A stretch of 64,000 nt of DNA from Sulfurimonas sp. (GTDB lineage: Bacteria > Campylobacterota > Campylobacteria > Campylobacterales > Sulfurimonadaceae): assembly GCF_026988655.1 (NCBI RefSeq), contig NZ_JALSKT010000085.1:16603-80602 (forward strand), in the 5' to 3' direction. Below, in pieces: positions 27,947 to 36,300 of this stretch; positions within the stretch are counted from its first letter, which is position 1, and the number at the start of each line of letters is the position of its first letter. The position numbers and the translations under genes were made by a program. The notes under the pieces were generated by a model, which was not told where the DNA came from, did no database searches, and saw nothing but the letters and a program-made list of their open reading frames with translations.

Positions 27947-29761
27947 ATGAGTATTTTAGACCAAAAAAAACTTATTGAGTCTATTCACCCCTTTGAGTTA
28001 CTTAGTTCAAAAGAACTGAGTAGCCTGATGCAAAAAATCGACATTGCATACTATCCTAAAGATACACTGCTTATCAGCAAAAACCTTCCATCTGTTGCTT
28101 TTTATATCATTATAAAAGGATATGTGTCCGAATATATTGATGATACTTTGTATACGGTTTACGGTGAAGGGGACAGTTTTGATGCAGATGCTCTGATTTA
28201 TAGTACAACGCAGAGCAAGTTTGTTGTCAGCGAAGATTTGATTTGTTATGAGATTCAAAAAGATGACTTTCTTGACTTGATACAAAACAAACGCATACAA
28301 GAGTATTTTTTACAAGACTTCGTCACAAGACACCAGCATTTAAAAGAACATTCACAGCAGAGTCAATTAACCCCGTTTTTAGTCTCCAAAGTAGGAGATA
28401 TTTATCTTCATGAGGCTTATATAGTTGAGGCAGATGTAAGCATTATTGATGCACTCAAAGAGATGAAAAAGAAAAAAGCAACATGTATCATTGTTGCAGA
28501 TAATGATGAGTACAGTATCGTTACAGATACGGACTTGAGAGAAAATGTCTTGATGGGCTCATTTAATGTGAGTGATGCTATTGTAAATATAGCATCTAAA
28601 AATATTATTAGCATAGAGATAAATGATTTTTTATTTAATGCTTTGGTTCTTATGACACATAATGCGATTAAGCGTTTGGTTGTAAAAGACGGAGATAAAA
28701 TTGTCGGAATATTGGAACAGTTGGATTTATTGAGCTATTTTGCAAATCACTCCTATTTGATTTCTGTTCAAATAGACAAAGCAGAGTCTCTTGATGATTT
28801 AAAAGAGATTCAAAATGGTTTGAAAAATCTTGTAACTACACTTGATTCCAATGGTGTAAAGGTACGCTATATAAGTAAGCTTGTTGCAACATTAAATCAA
28901 AAAATTTATGCGAAAGTTTTTGAAATCTATGTTGATGAGTCTTTACAGGACAAATGTGCTCTAATTATAATGGGTTCTGAGGGCAGAGAAGAGCAGATAC
29001 TCAAAACTGATCAAGATAATGCCCTTATTATTACCGATGATATTGATACAGAACTGTTTACAGAGCCTATGAAAAAGCTCAATAGTGCTCTTTTGGAAAT
29101 TGGCTTTGCAAAATGTGAAGGCAATGTGATGGTCAGTAATGCATACTGGCGTCGTAATATGCAGAGTTTCAAAAAGGAAATAGATAACTGGATCGCGAGT
29201 TTTGAAACAGGAAGTCTGCAAAATTTGAGTATCTTTTTAGATGCAAAGTGTGTTGCAGGCGATTGTGCTTTACTTGATGAAACAAAAAAGTATTTGTTTG
29301 AGGGTTTTGAGAAAAGAAATGATGTCTTGGCACATCTTGCAAAAGCAACACTTTTTTTTGAAACACCGATTTCTCTTTTTAGCGGTTTTAAGCTTGAAAA
29401 AGAGCATGAAAACAAACTGGATTTGAAAAAAGGCGGCATCTTTGCAATTGTTCACGGTATAAGATGTCTGGCACTTGAAAACAGAATCAAAACAACCAAT
29501 ACAATAGAACGCATTAAAGAGTTGAACAACAGAGGTGTTTTTGACAAGGTTTTTGCAACAGAACTGATAGAAAGCTTTGATACGCTTTTATCTATAAGAC
29601 TCAAAGCGATGCTTCATGCCAACAATCAAAAAGAGTTGAATTACATCAATCCCAAAGATTTGGATAAGACCAGCAGAGACCTGTTAAAAGACAGTTTTAA
29701 AGTAGTAAACAGATTCAAAAAGTTTATTAGCTTTCATTTTCATTTAGAGATGGTTGCATAA
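27947..29761 (+). CDS. Cyclic-nucleotide-binding-fold/CBS/DUF294 nucleotidyltransferase-like protein
   Basis: 604 residues. A cNMP-binding-like domain (about 15-110) is followed by two CBS domains (about 150-205 and 210-265), then a DUF294 nucleotidyltransferase-like domain with MGSEGREEQILKTDQDNALI near 340 and a helical DUF294 C-terminal part. Such proteins commonly sit between actP and acs with a DnaQ-like exonuclease in marine gammaproteobacteria. Their substrate is unknown; the CBS pair suggests control by adenine nucleotides. It overlaps the next gene by one base. Confidence 0.87.
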   Translation: MSILDQKKLIESIHPFELLSSKELSSLMQKIDIAYYPKDTLLISKNLPSVAFYIIIKGYVSEYIDDTLYTVYGEGDSFDADALIYSTTQSKFVVSEDLICYEIQKDDFLDLIQNKRIQEYFLQDFVTRHQHLKEHSQQSQLTPFLVSKVGDIYLHEAYIVEADVSIIDALKEMKKKKATCIIVADNDEYSIVTDTDLRENVLMGSFNVSDAIVNIASKNIISIEINDFLFNALVLMTHNAIKRLVVKDGDKIVGILEQLDLLSYFANHSYLISVQIDKAESLDDLKEIQNGLKNLVTTLDSNGVKVRYISKLVATLNQKIYAKVFEIYVDESLQDKCALIIMGSEGREEQILKTDQDNALIITDDIDTELFTEPMKKLNSALLEIGFAKCEGNVMVSNAYWRRNMQSFKKEIDNWIASFETGSLQNLSIFLDAKCVAGDCALLDETKKYLFEGFEKRNDVLAHLAKATLFFETPISLFSGFKLEKEHENKLDLKKGGIFAIVHGIRCLALENRIKTTNTIERIKELNNRGVFDKVFATELIESFDTLLSIRLKAMLHANNQKELNYINPKDLDKTSRDLLKDSFKVVNRFKKFISFHFHLEMVA

Positions 29762-30372
29762 TGCTTTTTTCTGTGTTTGAAAAGATGAAAAAAAAGAGAA
29801 ATCTCTCAATGCTTAAGGATAAATCTTTTTCTTCTCTTTTTGAACAAAGTGATGAAATTGTAGTTTTTGATACAGAAACTACAGGCTTAAACCCAAAAGA
29901 AGATGAAATACTTTCTATAGGTGCAGTTAAGATTAAAAATAATAAAATACTGACATCACAAACTTTTGAAGTGTATTTGAAAAATTTTGGTGATATTGAT
30001 GCTAAAAGCATAACAATACATGGTATCCGTCCATGTGATTTAGAGAATGCAAAAGAACCGTCGGAGGGAATTAAAGAGTTTTTGCATTATATCAAAGGTG
30101 CCACTTTGGTGGGGTACTATCTTGAGTTTGATGTTGCAATGATAAACAAATATATAAAGCCTATGCTCGGAATAACTTTGCCAAATAAAATGGTTGAAGT
30201 TTCTGAAATATATTTTGACAAAACGATAGCATTAATGCCTCAAGCTAATATTGATTTGCGTTTTGATACAATTTTAAAAAATTGTAATATTCCCAATATG
30301 GGCGCACACAATGCTGTCAATGATGCCATTATGACAGCAATGATTTACTTAAAACTAACACAGGAGAAATAA
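29761..30372 (+). CDS. DnaQ-like 3'-5' exonuclease
   Basis: 203 residues. Exo I motif VVFDTETTGLNP near residue 35, exo II region with LVGYYLEFDVAMIN near 115 and exo III GAHNAVNDAIMTA near 180, so all DEDDh catalytic residues (Asp, Glu, Asp, His, Asp) appear present. It is not the replicative epsilon subunit by context. It sits between the DUF294 protein and acs, abutting acs; the reason for this widespread pairing is unknown. Confidence 0.87.
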   Translation: MLFSVFEKMKKKRNLSMLKDKSFSSLFEQSDEIVVFDTETTGLNPKEDEILSIGAVKIKNNKILTSQTFEVYLKNFGDIDAKSITIHGIRPCDLENAKEPSEGIKEFLHYIKGATLVGYYLEFDVAMINKYIKPMLGITLPNKMVEVSEIYFDKTIALMPQANIDLRFDTILKNCNIPNMGAHNAVNDAIMTAMIYLKLTQEK

Positions 30373-32337
30373 ATGTCAGAAATAGAAAAAAAATCGATTT
30401 TTAAACCAAACAAAGAGTTGGCAAAGACTGCCAGAATCAAAAACATGTGTGAATATCAGGATTTACAGGATGAAGCTACTGAGGACTATGAAGGATTTTG
30501 GGGCAGATTTGCCAAAGAAAAGCTGAGCTGGAAAGAACCGTTTACAAAGGTAATGGATGAGTCAAATTACCCTTTTGTCAAATGGTTTGAAGGTGGAAAG
30601 TTAAATGTTTCAGAACAGTGTATTGATCGTCATTTGGATCTGCGTAAAAATAAAGCTGCGATTATTTTTGAAGGTGATCGTGGAGACAAGCAGATTATTA
30701 CCTACTTGGAACTCTATTACAATGTTAATCGTTTTGCAAATTTACTCAAAAATGAGTTTGGGGTTAAAAAGGGAGACAGAGTTGTTATCTATATGCCGAT
30801 GATTCCTGAAGCTGCTTATGCAATGCTTGCCTGTGCGAGAATCGGTGCAATTCACTCTATAGTATTTGGCGGATTTTCTGCTGAAGCACTCAAAGACAGA
30901 ATAGAAGATGCTGATGCGAAAGTTGTTATAACTGCTGATGGTGCATACAGAAAAGATAAACCATATATGTTAAAACCGGTAGTAGATGCAGCTTTGGCAG
31001 AAGGTGGTCCCGTTCAAAAAGTTCTTGTTGTTGAGCGAAACAATGAAGATATAAGATGGGTTGAAGGACGTGATTACTCTTATAATGAACTTATAAAGAT
31101 GCAGGACGTTACATGTAAAGCCGAAGTTATGGATAGCGAAGATCCGCTTTTCTTGCTTTACACATCTGGTTCGACAGGAAAACCAAAAGGAGTACAGCAC
31201 AACTCTGCGGGATATATTCTCTGGGCACAGATGACAATGGAATGGGTGTTTGATGTAAAAGAGAATGATACATACTGGTGTACTGCGGATATTGGCTGGA
31301 TTACAGGACATACATATATAGTGTATGGACCTTTGGCAATGGGTGCTACAACTATCATGTTTGAAGGTGTACCGACGTACCCTGATGCGGGTCGTCCATG
31401 GAAAATGGTGGAAGAGTATAAAATCAATCAGTTTTATACTGCTCCGACTGCTATTAGAGTGCTGCATAAAATGGGTGAAGATGAACCGGCTAAGTATGAC
31501 CTCTCAAGCCTGAAAGTACTTGGAACTGTTGGTGAGCCTATTGACCCGCCTGCGTGGAAATGGTACTATGAAGAGGTAGGGGGAAGCAAATGTGCTATCG
31601 TTGATACATACTGGCAGACTGAGACAGGAGGGCATATAGTCTCTCCTCTTCCGGGAGCTACGCCTATTAAACCGGGATGCGCAACATTCCCTCTTCCTGG
31701 AATAATGGCAGAGATACTTGACCCTGCTACGGGTGAGAAAGTTGAAGTCGGAGAGGGTGGTTACATGTGTGTAACGCGTCCTTGGCCTTCGATGATTCGC
31801 GGTGTGTGGGGAGATGAAGAGAGATTTGTAAAATCTTACTTTGGTGATGTAAAAAAAGATGGTAAAGCGGTCTACTTTACAGGTGATGGCGCAAACTATG
31901 ATGAAGATGGGTATATCACAATCACAGGTCGTACTGATGATGTCATCAATGTAAGTGGACATAGAATGGGAACTGCAGAAGTTGAAGCAGCTATCAAAAA
32001 ACATCCAAACGTTGCTGAAGTTGCTGTTGTTGGGAAACCACATGAACTCAAAGGAGAAGGAATCTTCGCTTATGTTGTTTTAAAAGATGATGAAGGTGTA
32101 GCAGATGAGGTTGAAGAGGCAAAAATCATCAACAACATCATCAAAAAAGAGATAGGAAATATCGCTTTATGTGATGATATCCTTTTCGCTCCAGGACTTC
32201 CAAAAACAAGAAGTGGAAAAATCATGCGTCGTATTTTACGCTCAATCGCTAAAGGTGAGCCAATTACGCAAGATATCTCAACACTTGAAGACCCTTCAAT
32301 CGTTGCAAAAATTGAAGCTATGGTCAAGTCTAAATAG
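30373..32337 (+). CDS. acs: Acetyl-CoA synthetase (AMP-forming)
   Basis: 654 residues, full length. The adenylation motif [11 protein letters not shown] near residue 262, [10 protein letters not shown] near 415, [20 protein letters not shown] (split across the A8 hinge) and [10 protein letters not shown] near 615, whose Lys is the acetylation-regulated catalytic residue in the family. It converts acetate, ATP and CoA to acetyl-CoA. It closes the porin-DUF485-actP-DUF294-exonuclease-acs run, so the organism can assimilate acetate, fitting mixotrophy. No octamer copy in 1.97 kb. Confidence 0.95.
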   Translation: MSEIEKKSIFKPNKELAKTARIKNMCEYQDLQDEATEDYEGFWGRFAKEKLSWKEPFTKVMDESNYPFVKWFEGGKLNVSEQCIDRHLDLRKNKAAIIFEGDRGDKQIITYLELYYNVNRFANLLKNEFGVKKGDRVVIYMPMIPEAAYAMLACARIGAIHSIVFGGFSAEALKDRIEDADAKVVITADGAYRKDKPYMLKPVVDAALAEGGPVQKVLVVERNNEDIRWVEGRDYSYNELIKMQDVTCKAEVMDSEDPLFLLYTSGSTGKPKGVQHNSAGYILWAQMTMEWVFDVKENDTYWCTADIGWITGHTYIVYGPLAMGATTIMFEGVPTYPDAGRPWKMVEEYKINQFYTAPTAIRVLHKMGEDEPAKYDLSSLKVLGTVGEPIDPPAWKWYYEEVGGSKCAIVDTYWQTETGGHIVSPLPGATPIKPGCATFPLPGIMAEILDPATGEKVEVGEGGYMCVTRPWPSMIRGVWGDEERFVKSYFGDVKKDGKAVYFTGDGANYDEDGYITITGRTDDVINVSGHRMGTAEVEAAIKKHPNVAEVAVVGKPHELKGEGIFAYVVLKDDEGVADEVEEAKIINNIIKKEIGNIALCDDILFAPGLPKTRSGKIMRRILRSIAKGEPITQDISTLEDPSIVAKIEAMVKSK

Positions 32338-32356
32338 TTCTACCGCGTAAAAATGC

Positions 32357-32362
32357 TATAAT
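32357..32362 (+). promoter_or_regulatory. Extended -10 box of pyrF
   Basis: TGCTATAAT with TATAAT at 32357-32362, 30 bases before the pyrF ATG. Confidence 0.55.
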
Positions 32363-32391
32363 TTCATAATTAAATTACTAAGAGAATTATT

Positions 32392-33075
32392 ATGGAATTA
32401 TGCGTTGCCCTTGATTTACCCACAAAAGAAGAAAATTTAGCACTTATTGAAAAAATAAAAGATTATGATGTTTGGCTTAAAGTTGGACTTCGTACATATA
32501 TCCGTGATGGAGAGAGTTTTCTTCAAGCTATCAAACAAATCAATCCAGATTTTAAAATTTTTTTAGACCTTAAACTTTATGATATACCAAATACTATGGC
32601 AGATGCTGCAGAGTCTATCATGGGGCTTGGTGTGGATATGTTTAATGTACATGCAAGTGCTGGTCGTCGTGCTATGACGACTGTAATGCAAAGATTAGAG
32701 AAGTATGAAAACCGTCCTATTGTTTTAGCAGTGACAGCGCTTACTTCATTTAGCGAGGAAGAATTTCATGCAGTATATGAGTCTAGTATTTCGCAAAAAG
32801 CTGATCAATTTGCAAAAGATGCTATGCAAAGTGGACTTGATGGTGTTGTTTGCTCTGCATTTGAAAGTGCGAGCATTAAAAATATAACAAATGAAGATTT
32901 TATGACTTTAACTCCTGGTATCCGCCCATTTGGTGAAGACGCAGGTGATCAAAAACGTGTTGCAGATGTAAACTTTGCAAAGAATGCTCTTGTAGATTTT
33001 ATCGTTGTAGGACGTCCAATTTATCAGGCAAAAAAACCTGCAGAGGTAATTGCAAAGATATTAGCACAAATTTAA
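32392..33075 (+). CDS. pyrF: Orotidine 5'-phosphate decarboxylase
   Basis: 227 residues. CVALDLPT at the start, VWLKVGL near residue 27 and the catalytic FLDLKLYDIPNTMADA near 60 with the Asp-Lys-Asp network; LTPGIRPFGEDAGDQKR near 180 and VGRPI near 208 bind phosphate. It makes UMP, so with carB two pyrimidine enzymes lie in this window though far apart. No octamer copy. Confidence 0.95.
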   Translation: MELCVALDLPTKEENLALIEKIKDYDVWLKVGLRTYIRDGESFLQAIKQINPDFKIFLDLKLYDIPNTMADAAESIMGLGVDMFNVHASAGRRAMTTVMQRLEKYENRPIVLAVTALTSFSEEEFHAVYESSISQKADQFAKDAMQSGLDGVVCSAFESASIKNITNEDFMTLTPGIRPFGEDAGDQKRVADVNFAKNALVDFIVVGRPIYQAKKPAEVIAKILAQI

Positions 33076-33098
33076 GCTAATTGTTATGAAACTCTGAC

Positions 33099-33104
33099 TA
33101 TAAT
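33099..33104 (+). promoter_or_regulatory. -10 box of tRNA-Ser
   Basis: TATAAT 14 bases before the tRNA 5' end. Confidence 0.45.
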
Positions 33105-33118
33105 CTCACTCTTCAAAC

Positions 33119-33208
33119 GGACGAGTGGGTGAGTGGCTGAAACCACATCCCTGCTAAGGATGCGTACTGGTAACGGTACCGAGAGTTCGAATCTCTCCTC
33201 GTCCACCA
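33119..33208 (+). tRNA. tRNA-Ser (anticodon GCU)
   Basis: The acceptor arms GGACGAG (33119-33125) and CTCGTCC (33198-33204) pair fully, and an encoded CCA follows (33206-33208). The anticodon loop CTGCTAA places GCT at 33153-33155. A long variable arm and the T-arm GAGAG-TTCGAAT-CTCTC confirm a class II serine tRNA reading AGC/AGU. The discriminator is A rather than the usual G. Confidence 0.93.
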
Positions 33209-33271
33209 CCAAAACAATCCCCAAAATTCATACTGTACCTAAGTACAATACCAATAAATTTTTCATTGTCC

Positions 33272-33277
33272 TATAAT
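33272..33277 (+). promoter_or_regulatory. -10 box of the giant adhesin gene
   Basis: TATAAT 31 bases before the ATG at 33309; AGGAG (33298-33302) is its ribosome-binding site. Confidence 0.5.
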
Positions 33278-33308
33278 TTTCCTAATTCAATAGTTTTAGG
33301 AGTTTTTT

Positions 33309-36300
33309 ATGTCAAAAGTAATCGGAACAGTTTCAAGTATAGATGGTACATTCTATGTAAAAGCAGCAGACGGATCTTTACGTGAATTGTCAGAAGGCGA
33401 TAAAATTCATGAAGGTGAAGTAGTTGTTGGAGCCGACTCTAATACTCCTAGAGATAGCCTAATCTTGGCAATGGCTGATGGTACAGACCTTATCCTTCTT
33501 GGAAATAATCAACAGTTATTTGATGCTTCTTTAGCCCCTGATATTTTTGCAGAAGATGAAGTCGTTAGCAATATTGATTCAATTGAAACTCTTGTAAATG
33601 ATGATGCTTTTAATGAAGATAATATAGAAACATCTTATGGTAACGACACTAAATCAGTTTCAACTCTTGATGCAGCTACCGAATTTGACACAATAAATAC
33701 ACACACAGAGACTCTTAATACAACATTACGTAATATAGAACAGGATACAAGTACGGTTGCAACTGCAATTGGAAGTGAAAATATTATTTTAGATGTCAAT
33801 AGAGAACATTTACTTAGTGAGCTTTCTATTGTTCAGAAAAACGTAGCAGACCTAACAGAGGCAGCAAACACTGCAGCCCAAACAGCAACAGATGCAGCCC
33901 AAGCAGCCGATCAAGCCGCAACTACAGCAGCAACAAACCCAACTCCAGCAAACCTAGCAGCCGCAGAAGATGCACAAGCTACAGCAACTGAGGCAGCCAC
34001 AGCAGCCACAAACGCAGCCAATACCCTAGATGCCGCAATTAATACTCTTAGCGTTGCAGCAGATGCAGCAAACGAAACAGTAGATACAAGAGATGCAAGC
34101 CAAGCAGTAGAAGCTGCAACTACAGCAGCAACAACAGCCACAGATGCAGCAGATAACTCTGAAACAAGAATAGACTCAGTAATAGCAACTGATATCCAAA
34201 ACGTAGCCGACCTAACAGAGGCAGCAAACACTGCAGCCCAAACAGCAAATGATGCAGCAACAGCAGCAGATCAAGCAGCACAAACAGCACAAGAAAATCC
34301 AACAGAAGAAAATTTAGCACTTGCTCAGTCTGCGCAAGTAGCTGCAGATAGTGCAGCTGTGAATGCTACAAATGCAGCTTCAACGCTTAGTGCGGCCATT
34401 GAGACAACAAGTGCTGCTGCAGATGCGGCTGGTGAGAGTGTGAATTTTGATGATGCAAAAGATGCGGTTACACTTGCTACAAATGCGAGTGCTACTGCAA
34501 CAGAGTCAGGTACTGCTGTAAATAATAGGATTTCAAATGTTAGCGATAGTGATACAACAGCAAACGCAGTAGATGAGAACGTAGCTGATGGAACATACAC
34601 AGGAGTAACACTTAGTGCAACAGATGTTGATGGTGATGCGATTACATATTCTCTCCCTGATGATGTTCCATTTAGAGTTGAAGATGATGGTAGAGTTGTC
34701 GTAGATGGTAATAATGCAATAGACTTTGAAGCACAAGACAGTTATACATTTACAGCAACTGCTACGAGTGCAGATGGAACGAGCTCTACGCAAGAAGTTA
34801 GTGTAAGTGTGCATGATATTGTAGAAAATGTTGCTCCAGTTGCTGCAGATGATACGACTACGGCAACTATCGAAATACATTCATCAGGTTATGATGATGC
34901 ATCTTTTAGAACAGAAAATCGAGGTGTAACAATTGATGGTGAGCATGTTGGGGGTAACTACAGAGGTATCACAGTGACAGTTTTAGACGAAGACAACTCT
35001 TTAGTATCTACGCAAACCTTTGATACTTATGGGGATGCATCTGCATCAACAAATTTAGTAGATGCCATTTCAAATTTAGACAATGTGGAAGATGCTTCTA
35101 AAGTAATTATTACAACATCAGATGAATGGACACGTCAACTTAGTGATGATGCAAAAGATGCTTTAGTAAGTATTGGTGCTGATAGAGAGGTATTAGATAG
35201 TGCAGATTTTAGAAGTTCTTTCCTTTTAGAAAGTGAGCATGAAGGAGATAGCTGGAGTGTAAAAGATCAAGAGTATGCACCAAGATATGATGATAATGGA
35301 CTTTCAACTACTTTAGGTAGTTTAGAAACTGATGAAGATAGTGCAATAACTATAGATGTCCTAGCAAATGATACAGATGCAGATGGAGATACCTTAAGTA
35401 TCACAAAAATTGAAGGTCAAGATGTAAGTGATGGTAAAGAAGCAACTATAAAAGACAGTGATGGTAACGAACTAGGAACTGCAAAACTTACAGATGATGG
35501 AAAAGTCTCTTTTACTCCAAGCGAACATCTCCAAGAGATGAATGATGGAGAGAATCAAGATGTAACATTTAGCTATACGGTGAGTGATGGTCAGGCAGAA
35601 TCAACTGCGAATGTTACTGTTAATGTTACTGGAAGTACGGATAATTATGCTCCTGAAGCAAGTGATGATGTAACAAGTGCTATTAAAGTAAATAGTACAG
35701 GAACTGATGGTGCTTTAGTATTGGATAGCAGAGGTGATAATCCTGATTTACTTGGTGGAGCAACTTCTGTTGATCTTACTATAAGTCTAACTGGTGAAGC
35801 AGATCAAGGTCAAGCATCAGTATTCTCATATGCTTCTGAAGGAAATACAGGTAATGAGTTCTTAGTATTTAGTGATGGTAATAATGTAAAATTATATATC
35901 GATGGAGCTAATGTAAATACAGGTATTACAAGTAATGAACTTTTTGATGATGAGCAACATGAATTTAGTGTTTCATGGGATAGTGCAACAGGTGAAGCAA
36001 AGTTTTATCTTGATGGAAATTTAGAGGGAACACAGACTATAGGACAAGGTCACACTATCGATAGTGATGGTGTTCTTATGTTGGGTCAAGAACAAGATAG
36101 TGTTGGTGGAGGATTGGATACTAATCAAATATTTCAAGGTGAATATCAAGATGTAGCTATCTCAGTAGATGGTTCACCAGTTGCTCATTGGGATATGAAT
36201 GGTGTAGCCTCTGATGGAAGCATAAAAGACAGTGTAGGCAATTTTGATTTAACCACTACAGGTGATGTAACAGCTGCAGGTCAAAATATCACAACTGATG

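Noticed and set aside
22527..32337. Prophage or integrative element
   Set aside because: No integrase, phage genes or flanking repeats are seen; only the octamer absence points to possible transfer.
33911..34320. Minus-strand ORFs in the adhesin (Ala- and Leu-rich)
   Set aside because: They mirror the GC-richer alanine codons of the adhesin repeats; no start context or homology.
33841..34560. Non-coding tandem repeat
   Set aside because: The 360-bp period keeps the reading frame and encodes regular helical Ala-rich sequence.
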